From assembly GCA_035633755.1 (NCBI GenBank), contig DASQEH010000113.1:1-42776 (forward strand): 42,776 nt of DNA, in the 5' to 3' direction. The position numbers and the translations under genes were made by a program. The DNA comes from DASQEH01 sp035633755 (GTDB lineage: Bacteria > Actinomycetota > Actinomycetes > Propionibacteriales > Nocardioidaceae). Positions 31,822-40,063 of this stretch are shown one piece after another. Positions within the stretch are counted from its first letter, which is position 1. Each line of letters begins with the position of its first letter. The notes under the pieces are model-generated. The model ran no database searches. It saw only the letters and a list, made by a program, of their open reading frames with translations, and had not been told where the DNA came from.

Positions 31822-32900
31822 CGGCGTTCTCCCTGGACCTCGGCGTAGAGGGCCGAGACTGCGCGCGCGGTCACGGTACTGGAGAAGTGCTCGTCCACTC
31901 GAGCTCGAGATGCGGCACCGAACTGAGTCCGCATCGACGGGTCTGTCAGCAGAGGTCGCAGCGCGGCCGCGAGCTGCTCCGGGGACTGCTGCGGGACGAC
32001 GTAGCCGGTCTTCCCGTCGACCACTGCCCGCGCCACGTCTCCCACATCGGTCGCGACGACCGGGAGCCCCGCAGCCATCGCCTCGAGCACCGACAGTGGC
32101 ATGGCCTCCCACCACGACGGGAGGCAGAACACGTCGGCCTTGGCGTACGCAGCCGGCATCTCCTCTGGAGGCCGGGTGCCGAGCAGGGTCGCGTGTCCGT
32201 CGGCTGCCGCCAGCACCGGCACGGCAGCCGCCGGGCCTTCGTCGGGTGTTCCGCCAAGCAGCCACAGCTCGTGATCGACACCGCTGGTTCGAAGAGCTCG
32301 CGACGCGGAGATGAGATCGAGGACACCCTTGCGAGGCGTGAGGAGGCCGACATAGAGGATGCGCGGAGGGTCATGCGGAGGTTCCGGGAGCGAGTAGCTG
32401 GCGGCCTCGACACCGTTGTCTACGAGCCGCACCTTGTCGGGTCCGAGTGCCACCGACAGTGCTCGCTGCCCGGCCGTCCAGACGGCGACGACCCGGTGAG
32501 CGGGTCGCATGGCGAGCCGCATGACGCGCCGAGGCCGTGGGCTGGTGAGCCAGGTCTCGATGTTCCCGCCGTGAGCATGCACGATGACAGCGCATCCGCG
32601 GCTGCGCGCCGCCAAGGCGAGCAGCCCGGCGCGCAGCACCGTCACGGTGGGCGCGAGCGCGGAGTGGATATGGACGATGTCGTGGCCTCCGGCAGATCGC
32701 CAGACGCGGTAGGCGTCGAGGAGGGTGCGCACGACGTTGGCTACAGACGTCTCGCCACCTTGCGGAGTGCCGTGATGGGCGACGTTGAGAAAAGTCACAT
32801 CGTGCTCGCGCGAGAGGTCGCCGAACCGCAGAGTGTCCAGGAAGCTGGGAATGCCCCCGCGGTCGGGTGCGCCTTTCCCGACGAGCAGTACCCGGCTCAT
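31818..32900 (-). CDS. GT4-family glycosyltransferase
   Basis: A 360-residue GT-B enzyme. The N-terminal domain opens with RVLLVGKGAPDRGGIPSF, a typical donor-side Gly-rich loop, and IVHAHGG carries the conserved His. The C-terminal domain holds LYVGLLTPRKGV and the E-x7-E motif in EAMPLSVLEAMAAGLPVVA, which places it in GT4 (retaining). It would add a sugar from a nucleotide donor to the growing lipid-linked repeat unit. I use the ATG at 32900, where the family's first strand starts; an upstream ATG at 32930 is possible. It is the only GT4 enzyme in the locus. Confidence 0.87.
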   Translation of the reverse strand: MSRVLLVGKGAPDRGGIPSFLDTLRFGDLSREHDVTFLNVAHHGTPQGGETSVANVVRTLLDAYRVWRSAGGHDIVHIHSALAPTVTVLRAGLLALAARSRGCAVIVHAHGGNIETWLTSPRPRRVMRLAMRPAHRVVAVWTAGQRALSVALGPDKVRLVDNGVEAASYSLPEPPHDPPRILYVGLLTPRKGVLDLISASRALRTSGVDHELWLLGGTPDEGPAAAVPVLAAADGHATLLGTRPPEEMPAAYAKADVFCLPSWWEAMPLSVLEAMAAGLPVVATDVGDVARAVVDGKTGYVVPQQSPEQLAAALRPLLTDPSMRTQFGAASRARVDEHFSSTVTARAVSALYAEVQGERR

Positions 32901-33145
32901 CGAGCTGCCGAGAACCGGGCGGTCGCCCATGATCGCTGGCTGTGGGGCCGAGGGCGCAACACGAGCTCGTCTCCAATCGGACTGGAAGGCCGGCGTCTAC
33001 AGCGCCGTTCACGCACGAAAGGGTAGCGTTTGTCCCGAACGGCGCATGTGCGGGATCTCGCTCACCACGTAAGCCCGAGCGACACGAGCCCGTTGGTAAT
33101 GCCTTGTCGAGACATGAGAGTCGGCGTTCGATCCTCCGGAGTGAC

Positions 33146-33895
33146 TCAGATGTCGCCCGCGGGAACTGATTGAGCAACCGCCAAGGCGGCGTACTGCTCA
33201 TAGACAGCATCCGCACGGCGCAGCCGCGCCGCGGTACGCGGCTGCTCGAGCAGGGCTCGGAGCCGCTCCTTGCTTCGATCGCGAGAGGCAGATGGTCGCC
33301 CGACGTGTGTCTCGACCACTTCCCCCCGGCACTCGAGCCGATTCATCTCCTCGACCCTGGCGAAGGCCCGTGCCTGGTTCTCCTCCGTCGCCGCGTACGG
33401 CTGGAACGCGGTGCCGTAGCGGTTGTTCACGGCCTCGATGATCGATCCGAAGTCGCTCACCACCGTGTCGAACAGACCGACGATGAACCCGTCACGGACC
33501 GGCCAGGTCGTCGAGTAGAAGTCGAGGTACTCGATGAGCCCGTCATCGGGGGTCAAGGTGGGGCGCCTCACCAGGTACGACGCGACAGCATCGGCAGGCC
33601 GGCGGATCAGCACGATCGTCGGGAGCCCGAGCCGTACCGCCCGCAGGATGTGCGGGGCTCCGTGGAGGTGCCTGCCGATGTGGAGGTCGACGCCGTTGGC
33701 GACTTCGAAGGCCGCCACGCTGAACGTGTTCCCTGAGCGGAGGAACCCGTCGATCACGATCGCCGTGTCAGCCCGGGCCAGCGTGATGCGCTTGCTCGAC
33801 CTGGCTGTCATCGCGGCGTCCCAGAGGTACGGCGTGCGGGCCAAGGGTCGTCTGGCGTGGTGACGCAGGCGATCCGCGGTCCGCTGCAGTCTCAC
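33146..33895 (-). CDS. Divergent sulfotransferase-fold protein
   Basis: A 249-residue P-loop protein related to sulfotransferases. A PAPS-loop-like DGFLRSGNTF (49-58) and LIRRPADAVASYL (97-109) stand where the 5'-phosphosulfate and 3'-phosphate contacts are expected. It is shorter than the other four proteins, and the loop sequence departs from KxGTTS, so activity is less certain. Residues 29-47 may be the real start (ATG at 33811), because the first 28 residues are Arg-rich and have no counterpart in the other proteins. It is divergent from the GT2 gene at 34030. Confidence 0.7.
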   Translation of the reverse strand: MRLQRTADRLRHHARRPLARTPYLWDAAMTARSSKRITLARADTAIVIDGFLRSGNTFSVAAFEVANGVDLHIGRHLHGAPHILRAVRLGLPTIVLIRRPADAVASYLVRRPTLTPDDGLIEYLDFYSTTWPVRDGFIVGLFDTVVSDFGSIIEAVNNRYGTAFQPYAATEENQARAFARVEEMNRLECRGEVVETHVGRPSASRDRSKERLRALLEQPRTAARLRRADAVYEQYAALAVAQSVPAGDI

Positions 33896-34029
33896 CCGGT
33901 CACGGTACAGGTGCGCCCGAGCAGGGCTGCGGTCCGCCCACGTTCGGGTTCCGCGGTGACGACCGACTGCGTCGCCTGACTACGCTGGCTGTCCAATCCG
34001 GACCGACGACGCGTTGGAGGCAAGAGAAG

Positions 34030-35016
34030 GTGGACGTGGAGGATCTCGTCACCGTGGTGATCCCGGCGCTCAACGAAGAGCACTTCCTCGGCGACTGTCT
34101 GGACTCGGTCACCGCCCAGGATTATGGGACCCTCCAGATCGTCGTCGTGGACGGGGGTTCGAACGACCGAACGGTCGAGGTCATCGAGCAACACATGGCC
34201 GACGATCCGCGGATCGAGCTGGTGCGCAACCACCGGCCCAGGATCCCGTCGTCACTGAACCTCGCCCTGGAGCAAGCGCGAGGCAGGTGGCTGGTCCGCG
34301 TCGACGCCCATTCCACGGTTGGGCCCGACTACGTCCGTAGGGCGGTGGAGCGCCTTCGCGAGGACTCGTGGGGTGGCGTGGGCGGTCGCAAGGACGGCGT
34401 GGGACGTACCTCGGCCGGTCGGGCCATCGCGGCGGCGATGGGCAGCAGGTTCGGCGTGGGCAACTCGACGTACCACCACGGGACGACTGTCCAGGAGGTC
34501 GACCACCTCCCCTTCGGGGCATACCCGGTAGATGTGGTTCGCTCGGTCAATGGTTGGGACGAGGACCTGGTGGCCAACGAGGACTTCGAGTTCGACTACC
34601 GACTCCGCCAGGCGGGCCTGCGCTTGCTCTTCGACCCGGCCATGGTCATCCGCTGGCACTGCCGCCAGTCGATAGGCGACCTCTTCCGTCAGTACCAGCG
34701 CTACGGGCGCGGCAAGGTCGACGTCGTCCAGCGACATCCGGAGTCGATGAGTGTGCGGCATTTCGCTCCGCCGGCACTGGTGGTCTACCTCGCCTTCGCT
34801 GTGCTCGTCAATGTGCGGCGTCCCCGTCGCCTGCTTGCGCTGATCGCCCCTTACCTCGTCGCCGTCTCAGCCGCGTCGGTGCCCACCGGTCGCAAGCTCG
34901 AGTCGTGGGAGGACCGGGCGCACGTCCCGCTGGCGTTCATGGCCATGCACATCGGGTGGGGCCTCGGTTTCTGGTCCGGCGTGCGGTCCACGCTCACCAA
35001 GATGCTCCGGGCCTGA
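34030..35016 (+). CDS. GT2-family glycosyltransferase, ExoA-like
   Basis: A 328-residue GT-A enzyme. The opening TVVIPALNEEHFLGDCLDSV and VVVDGGSNDRT give the nucleotide-binding part. The usual DxD metal site reads DAH (92-94), a variant known in the ExoA/succinoglycan-type branch. NEDFEFDYRLRQAG carries the ED-type catalytic base region, and the QxxRYxxGK-like RQYQRYGRGK motif is typical of polymerising or exopolysaccharide GT2 enzymes. Two C-terminal hydrophobic helices (about 247-263 and 268-285) anchor it to the membrane. The GTG at 34030 has GGAGG about ten bases upstream. It marks the right edge of the polysaccharide locus. Confidence 0.88.
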   Translation: MDVEDLVTVVIPALNEEHFLGDCLDSVTAQDYGTLQIVVVDGGSNDRTVEVIEQHMADDPRIELVRNHRPRIPSSLNLALEQARGRWLVRVDAHSTVGPDYVRRAVERLREDSWGGVGGRKDGVGRTSAGRAIAAAMGSRFGVGNSTYHHGTTVQEVDHLPFGAYPVDVVRSVNGWDEDLVANEDFEFDYRLRQAGLRLLFDPAMVIRWHCRQSIGDLFRQYQRYGRGKVDVVQRHPESMSVRHFAPPALVVYLAFAVLVNVRRPRRLLALIAPYLVAVSAASVPTGRKLESWEDRAHVPLAFMAMHIGWGLGFWSGVRSTLTKMLRA

Positions 35017-35133
35017 CCAGCCCGAGCGGGTGTTCGTGACGGAGCCGCCGCGCTCCACCGCTGACCCCGACAGGGCCACATCCGAGGCGCACCCGCTTCC
35101 ATGGCACAGCGACTTCGAGCAAGCCCAGGAGAC

Positions 35134-35583
35134 TCAGCTGGACAGGGGCTCGTCCAGGTCGCTGGCGTGCCACAGGTAGTCCACCTGTTGCTGCTTGCGC
35201 ATGATGACGTGTTCCAGCAGATGCTCAAGCGCCTCGCTGCGGGCTTCCTGCCCTGAATGCGGGATCACGGCGTGCAAGGCCGCGACCGCTTCCACCTCGT
35301 GCTCGAGGAGCGAGTTGAGCGCCTCGTCCGGCGAGGAGGATACGTCGACCTCCGTCGCGCTGATGGTGACCGACCCCCCGAGGGCGGACATCTTCTCGAT
35401 CAGCTTGTAGGTGTCCTCGAGCTCCGCGAGAACGAACTCGCGCAGGCTCTGCTTGATGGCCGCACCCTCGACGCCCCTCAGCGTGCCGGCCATGACCGCC
35501 ATGGTCAGGACAGTCTCGGCCTGCAGGCCGATGGCCCGGCCGAGCGTTTCATACACCTTCTGTGAGTCCATGGAGTCTGACAC
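35134..35583 (-). CDS. Ferritin-like / DUF-type helical bundle protein
   Basis: A 149-residue, mostly helical protein with the spacing of a four-helix bundle. Metal-type residues recur in the right helices: LAELEDTY (52-59), LLEHEVEAV (92-100) and LLEHVIMRK (122-130). These E...H patterns suggest a ferritin-like or Dps-like di-iron site, but I cannot prove iron binding, and some Dps ligands are not evident. The GTG at 35583 has AAAGGA five bases upstream; an ATG at 35571 is an alternative. It is convergent with the GT2 gene and shares no obvious operon with it, so I do not count it in the polysaccharide locus. Confidence 0.72.
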   Translation of the reverse strand: MSDSMDSQKVYETLGRAIGLQAETVLTMAVMAGTLRGVEGAAIKQSLREFVLAELEDTYKLIEKMSALGGSVTISATEVDVSSSPDEALNSLLEHEVEAVAALHAVIPHSGQEARSEALEHLLEHVIMRKQQQVDYLWHASDLDEPLSS

Positions 35584-35673
35584 GGGAATCCTTTCGGGAG
35601 GTCAACCTGAGGGGAGGAATGGGACGCAGTCGACCATTGTGGTCGAAGCGCCGACGATCCGCTCGGCTCGATT

Positions 35674-36549
35674 TCATGCAACCCGTGCATCGAGCATCCG
35701 CGTGAACACACCGACCGACAGCGCGCCGGCGATCGCCAGTCCGGCCATGGTGACGGACAGGATCGCGAAATCCTTCAAGGAGCCTCCAGGGCGTACTCCG
35801 AACGCGATGAAGATGCCGGCCGACAGCAGCAGTCCTAGCGCTAGCGCCAATGTGGTGACGGCCTGACGTCGGACCGGCCGGTCGACGCCGAGCAGTGAGA
35901 TCGCCGCCAGGACGAGGAGTCCCCACGCGAGGGTGACGGCGAGGGCACTGATGACATCGCTCGGGTAGTGCCACGATGTGACCACGACACCGACCCCAAT
36001 GACGGCCACTGCCACGGACCCGCCGAGCTCCATGACCCATCGCGTCGAGCTGGGGAGAACCAGAAGCAGCGCGAGAACCAGCGATATCACCACGGTGACG
36101 TGTCCACTCGGCAAGGAGTTCTCGGTCCCGTAACCGAAATCTGGTCGGTCGAGGAGGACCCGCTTGAGTCCCTGGGTGCTCACGTTGGCCCCCGCGACGA
36201 TGACGAAGGCTCCCGCTGCCAATTCCCATCGTTGGCGCAGGGCCGCGATCACGACACAGACGCACAGGACCAGCACGATGAGCCCCACCGTGACCAGTTG
36301 CAGTACTGAGCTCACCGTCTCGCGGATGAGCGGCCCCTGCCCGGTCCGTGTCACGACCATCTGGTCCAGGCGTTGCCCGGCTGAGCTCTGCACGAACAGG
36401 AGATACGCCGTGAACATCACAGCCAGGGACACGGTCATGAGCAACACAGCGCGCACTGCCGCGTTGGTGTCAGGTGTGCGCGCCATGCGTGCTGGTGCTG
36501 ACGCACTACTGGCGGGCGGCAGGGTTGTCACGGTGAAGCCTTTCGGCAT
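35674..36549 (-). CDS. PAP2-family membrane phosphatase
   Basis: A 291-residue membrane protein with about six helices. The PAP2 motifs are LKRVLLDRPDFGYG (K-x5-RP rather than the common K-x6-RP), SLPSGHVTV and SWHYPSDV with the catalytic His and Asp; the usual SR before that His is replaced by TS. It probably dephosphorylates a lipid phosphate at the membrane. It is unlike the 12593 protein in length and motif detail, so the two are not recent duplicates. The first 30 residues are Pro/Ala-rich and likely cytoplasmic. Confidence 0.82.
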   Translation of the reverse strand: MPKGFTVTTLPPASSASAPARMARTPDTNAAVRAVLLMTVSLAVMFTAYLLFVQSSAGQRLDQMVVTRTGQGPLIRETVSSVLQLVTVGLIVLVLCVCVVIAALRQRWELAAGAFVIVAGANVSTQGLKRVLLDRPDFGYGTENSLPSGHVTVVISLVLALLLVLPSSTRWVMELGGSVAVAVIGVGVVVTSWHYPSDVISALAVTLAWGLLVLAAISLLGVDRPVRRQAVTTLALALGLLLSAGIFIAFGVRPGGSLKDFAILSVTMAGLAIAGALSVGVFTRMLDARVA

Positions 36550-36714
36550 GTCGCTGGTCGGGCGGCCAAGCCTGCCTCATCGGGCTGAGAGATCACTGAG
36601 ATGCACGTGGGTCGCGCTGCACGGTGCACCTGGTCCAGCGGCGGAGGCCGACACGAGTTCGTCTCGAGAGGGGGGTGCGGGCTTTGGCGGGTGCCCTACC
36701 ACGATGATGGTCCG

Positions 36715-36996
36715 ATGCTGCACGTGCAGAACAACCAGGAACAATCCCGTTACGAGCTGCTCGATGCCGACGAGGCTATCGGGGTGATGAGCTACACCGT
36801 GGACGGAGACACGCTGCGGATCACCCACACCGAGGTCGACCGTGCTCACCGTGGTCGCGGCCACGCCGAACAGCTCGTCCAGGAAGCCCTCGACGACATC
36901 CGTGACACCGAGATGTACGTGCAGCCGTTGTGCTCGTACGTCCGCCACTTCATCACCAGCCATCCCGAGTACGCGGATCTGGTGAAGGAGGCCTAA
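36715..36996 (+). CDS. YjdJ-type GNAT acetyltransferase
   Basis: A 93-residue mini-GNAT protein of the kind typified by YjdJ. The acetyl-CoA pyrophosphate-binding segment is EVDRAHRGRGHAEQLVQEAL (R-x-x-G-x-A), and the family's ending VQPLCSYVRHFITSHPEYADL is almost textbook. Proteins of this group are small single-domain acetyltransferases whose substrate is mostly unknown. I choose the ATG at 36715, where the core strand begins; a GTG at 36691 is possible and neither has a clear ribosome site. The stop abuts the GTG of the next gene. Confidence 0.85.
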   Translation: MLHVQNNQEQSRYELLDADEAIGVMSYTVDGDTLRITHTEVDRAHRGRGHAEQLVQEALDDIRDTEMYVQPLCSYVRHFITSHPEYADLVKEA

Positions 36997-37338
36997 GTGG
37001 AGATCCTCCGCGACGTTGCGCTGTTCTTGCACCTAGTGGGTTTCGGCGCTCTCTTCGGCGGCGAGTTCGTCCAGCTGCGCGATGCCGACAAGGTCGTCAA
37101 CTCCGCCATGCTGCACGGGGTGCTCACATCCGTACTGAGCGGCCTCTTGCTCGTCGGCGTCATCGAGGGTCTCGAGGAGCCGGTCGACCACGTCAAGATC
37201 GCCGTCAAGTTCGGCGTCGCGCTCGTCATCGCAGTGCTGTGCTGGGTGAACCGGGCTCGAGAGCGCGTACCGAACGGCCTCTTCTACGCCATCGTCCTGC
37301 TCACGGTGGCGAACGTCGCTATCGCTGTGTTCTGGTGA
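36997..37338 (+). CDS. Small four-helix membrane protein, unknown function
   Basis: A 113-residue integral membrane protein with four predicted helices and short loops (for example LFLHLVGFGALFGGEF, LTSVLSGLLLVGV and FYAIVLLTVANVAIAVFW). I recall similar uncharacterised proteins in actinobacteria but no function. It starts at the GTG immediately after the GNAT stop, so the two are cotranscribed, and it converges with the helicase gene, whose stop is only nine bases away. Confidence 0.78.
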   Translation: MEILRDVALFLHLVGFGALFGGEFVQLRDADKVVNSAMLHGVLTSVLSGLLLVGVIEGLEEPVDHVKIAVKFGVALVIAVLCWVNRARERVPNGLFYAIVLLTVANVAIAVFW

Positions 37339-37347
37339 CTCCGGTCG

Positions 37348-39804
37348 TCACAGCTTCTCTACCGGGGAGTACCGCAGCAGCAGCCGCTTGACCCCGGCCG
37401 AGCCGAAGTCGATCGAGGCGACTGCCTTGTCGGCAGCACCGTCGACCGTGACGACGGTGCCCATCCCGAACGTGTCGTGGACGACCCGATCACCCGGTTC
37501 CAGCGACGGCACAGGACGAGTGCCGGCGGTGGGCTTCGCCGCAGGTAGCGGGGCAGTGCGTCGAGCGGTGACGGTCCCGGCGCCGGGCGATACGTACCCG
37601 CCCGAAGCGGCATAGCGAGTCGACGCCGACGAGCTGCCCCAGGAGACCTGCGCGCTCTCGGTGCGCTTCCAGTCGACGAGCGTTGTGGGCAGTTCGTCCA
37701 GGAACCGTGAGGGTGGGTTGTGCTGAGGAGCCCCCCAGGCGGATCGAACCAGTGCACGAGACACATAGAGTCGCTGGCGGGCGCGAGTCAGGCCGACATA
37801 GGCGAGCCGGCGTTCCTCTTCCAGTTCGGGAGCGTCGCCGAGCGAGCGCGAGTGCGGGAAGATTCCGTCCTCGAGTCCGGTGAGGAACACCACCGGAAAC
37901 TCCAGACCCTTGGCCGTATGCAGCGTCATCAGCGTGACCACCCCACCGGCGTCGTCGTCATCGGGGATCTGGTCGGAGTCGGCCACCAGGGCAACCCGCT
38001 CGAGGAACTCCGCGAGGGTCGCGCCGTCCCGCTCGTCGGCGAACTCTCGCGCGACGGCGACGAGCTCGCCCAGGTTCTCGACTCTCGTCTCGTCCTGGGG
38101 GTCGCTCGACGCCTCGAGCTCGGAGAGGTAGCCCGACTTGGTGAGAACCGCCTCGACGATCTCGTCGGGCCGGGCGCCGTCGACCACCTGCTGCGACAGG
38201 GACTCGATCAAGGCCACGAACGCTTCGATGTTCTTGAGCGATCGAGTGGCAATACCCGGGGCGTCCGCCGCGCTGACCAGAGCCTTCCAGAACGAGGTCT
38301 GAGAGCGCTGCGCCAGCAGGTCGACGCAGGCCTCTGCCCGGTCGCCGATGCCTCGCTTGGGCACGTTGAGGATCCTGCGCAGCGACACGGTGTCGTCGGG
38401 ATTGACCAGCAGTCGAAGGTAGGCGAGGACGTCACGCACCTCGCGCCGCTCGTAGAACCGGACACCGCCGACGACCTTGTAGGGGAGTCCAACCCTGATG
38501 AACACCTCCTCGAAGACTCGGCTTTGGGCGTTGGTGCGGTAGAACACGGCCACCTCGCCAGGGCGGGCGAGGCTCTCGTCGGTCAAGCGGTCGATCTCCT
38601 CGGCGACGAACTGCGCCTCGTCGTGCTCGTTGTCGGCGACGTATCCGGTGATGAGCTCACCGTCGCCCGAGTCTGACCACAGGTTCTTGGCCTTGCGACC
38701 GGCGTTGCGGGAGATGACAGCGTTGGCGGCGTTGAGGATGTTCTGACTCGACCGGTAGTTCTGCTCGAGCATGACGGTCGTCGCGTTAGGGAAGTCCTCC
38801 TCGAACTGCAGGATGTTGCGGATGTTCGCTCCGCGGAAGGCGTAGATCGACTGGTCGGCATCGCCGACGACCATCAGCTCGGCCGGATCGGCGGCGGGCT
38901 CGTCCACGGCATCGGCTGATGGAACTCCAGGGCTACTCCCCACGAGGTCGCCATCAGCGGTTCGGCGTGGTGTGGAGACCCCGCACAGCTCTCGGATCAA
39001 GACGTACTGGGCGTGGTTGGTGTCCTGGTACTCGTCCACGAGGACATGGCGAAACCGTCGGCGGTACGTCTCGCGTACCTCTGGGAAGGCCTGGAAGAGG
39101 TGCACCGTCGTCATGATGAGGTCGTCGAAGTCCAGGGCGTTCGCTTCCCGTAGGCGAGCCTGGTACGAGGTGTAGCACTCGGCGAACGTGCGCTCCAGGT
39201 TGTTGGCTGCCTTGGCCGCGGCCGACTCGGGATCGAGCAGGTCGTTCTTGCAGGTGCTGACCCAGTTGAGGACAGCTCTCGGCGCGTAGCGCTTGGGGTC
39301 GAGGTCGAGGTCTCGGCACACCAACGTCATCAGGCGCCGGGCGTCAGCGTCGTCATAGATGGAGAAGTTGGACCCGTAGCCGAACCTGGCGATCTCCTTG
39401 CGGAGGATGCGTACGCACGAGGAGTGGAAGGTAGAGACCCACATGATCTTGGCGCGGCCCCCGACGAGTTCGTTGACCCGCTCCTTCATCTCGGCGGCGG
39501 CCTTGTTGGTGAAAGTGATCGCGAGGATCGAGCCGGGATGTGCTCCGCGCTGAGCGAGCAGCCAGGCGATTCGCCGGGTCAACACTCTCGTCTTGCCGGA
39601 GCCCGCCCCGGCAACCACGAGTAGGGCAGGTCCCTCATGTGTGACGGCGGCCTGCTGAGGCGCGTTGAGCCCGGCCAGGAGCTCGTCTGGCGTCGGCGTC
39701 GGGCGGCGTCGACGCGACGGCCCGTCCACCGGATCCGGTGCGGGTGCACGGTCGGGGTCGGCAAGCGCGGGCAGCGAGAACATCGCGGACATGGTGACGT
39801 TCAT
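37348..39804 (-). CDS. pcrA: ATP-dependent DNA helicase PcrA/UvrD-like
   Basis: An 818-residue SF1A helicase. The Q motif LNAPQQAAV (46-54), Walker A GAGSGKT (66-72), VDEYQDTNHAQY (256-267) and GDADQSIYAFRGA (314-326) are intact, followed by QNYRSSQNIL, TLHTAKGLEFPVVFLTGLE and VGLTRARQRLYV. An insertion of about 35 residues between the two halves of domain 1A (around 276-308) and the C-terminal segment PGDRVVHDTFGMGTV are usual in actinobacterial PcrA. It unwinds DNA in repair and replication restart. I use the ATG at 39804, with GGGG nine bases upstream. It is the most secure marker of the conserved chromosome to the right of the polysaccharide locus. Confidence 0.95.
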   Translation of the reverse strand: MNVTMSAMFSLPALADPDRAPAPDPVDGPSRRRRPTPTPDELLAGLNAPQQAAVTHEGPALLVVAGAGSGKTRVLTRRIAWLLAQRGAHPGSILAITFTNKAAAEMKERVNELVGGRAKIMWVSTFHSSCVRILRKEIARFGYGSNFSIYDDADARRLMTLVCRDLDLDPKRYAPRAVLNWVSTCKNDLLDPESAAAKAANNLERTFAECYTSYQARLREANALDFDDLIMTTVHLFQAFPEVRETYRRRFRHVLVDEYQDTNHAQYVLIRELCGVSTPRRTADGDLVGSSPGVPSADAVDEPAADPAELMVVGDADQSIYAFRGANIRNILQFEEDFPNATTVMLEQNYRSSQNILNAANAVISRNAGRKAKNLWSDSGDGELITGYVADNEHDEAQFVAEEIDRLTDESLARPGEVAVFYRTNAQSRVFEEVFIRVGLPYKVVGGVRFYERREVRDVLAYLRLLVNPDDTVSLRRILNVPKRGIGDRAEACVDLLAQRSQTSFWKALVSAADAPGIATRSLKNIEAFVALIESLSQQVVDGARPDEIVEAVLTKSGYLSELEASSDPQDETRVENLGELVAVAREFADERDGATLAEFLERVALVADSDQIPDDDDAGGVVTLMTLHTAKGLEFPVVFLTGLEDGIFPHSRSLGDAPELEEERRLAYVGLTRARQRLYVSRALVRSAWGAPQHNPPSRFLDELPTTLVDWKRTESAQVSWGSSSASTRYAASGGYVSPGAGTVTARRTAPLPAAKPTAGTRPVPSLEPGDRVVHDTFGMGTVVTVDGAADKAVASIDFGSAGVKRLLLRYSPVEKL

Positions 39805-39831
39805 GCTACGTGTCCCCACCGACGTACCCGG

Positions 39832-40032
39832 GTCAGTGAGGTCGTGCCGTGCGAGTCAGTCAGGCTGTGCCGCGAGCGCGTGCTTTCCGTGCATGAGGGG
39901 GCTCCGTAAGCGCGTTCAGACCTGTGCCCTGAGCACGTCCCAGCCCTTCTGCATGCAGGGTTGAGAGGAATCAATGCCCGGGCGCGTGAGAAGCGAGGCT
40001 TGCCTTGTCAGTGAGGCTGTGCAGTGCGAATC
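39832..40032. repeat. Three imperfect direct repeats between pcrA and the M23 gene
   Basis: A unit beginning GTCAGTGAGG occurs at 39832-39857, in shorter form at 39855-39876 (GTCAGTCAGGCTGTGC) and again at 40007-40032. The first and last copies agree at 22 of 26 positions. No gene fits here. The repeats may be protein-binding sites or remnants of a duplication. Confidence 0.55.
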
Positions 40033-40063
40033 GAGGCTGACGTTGCCTGCGGTTCGGTCGGGC

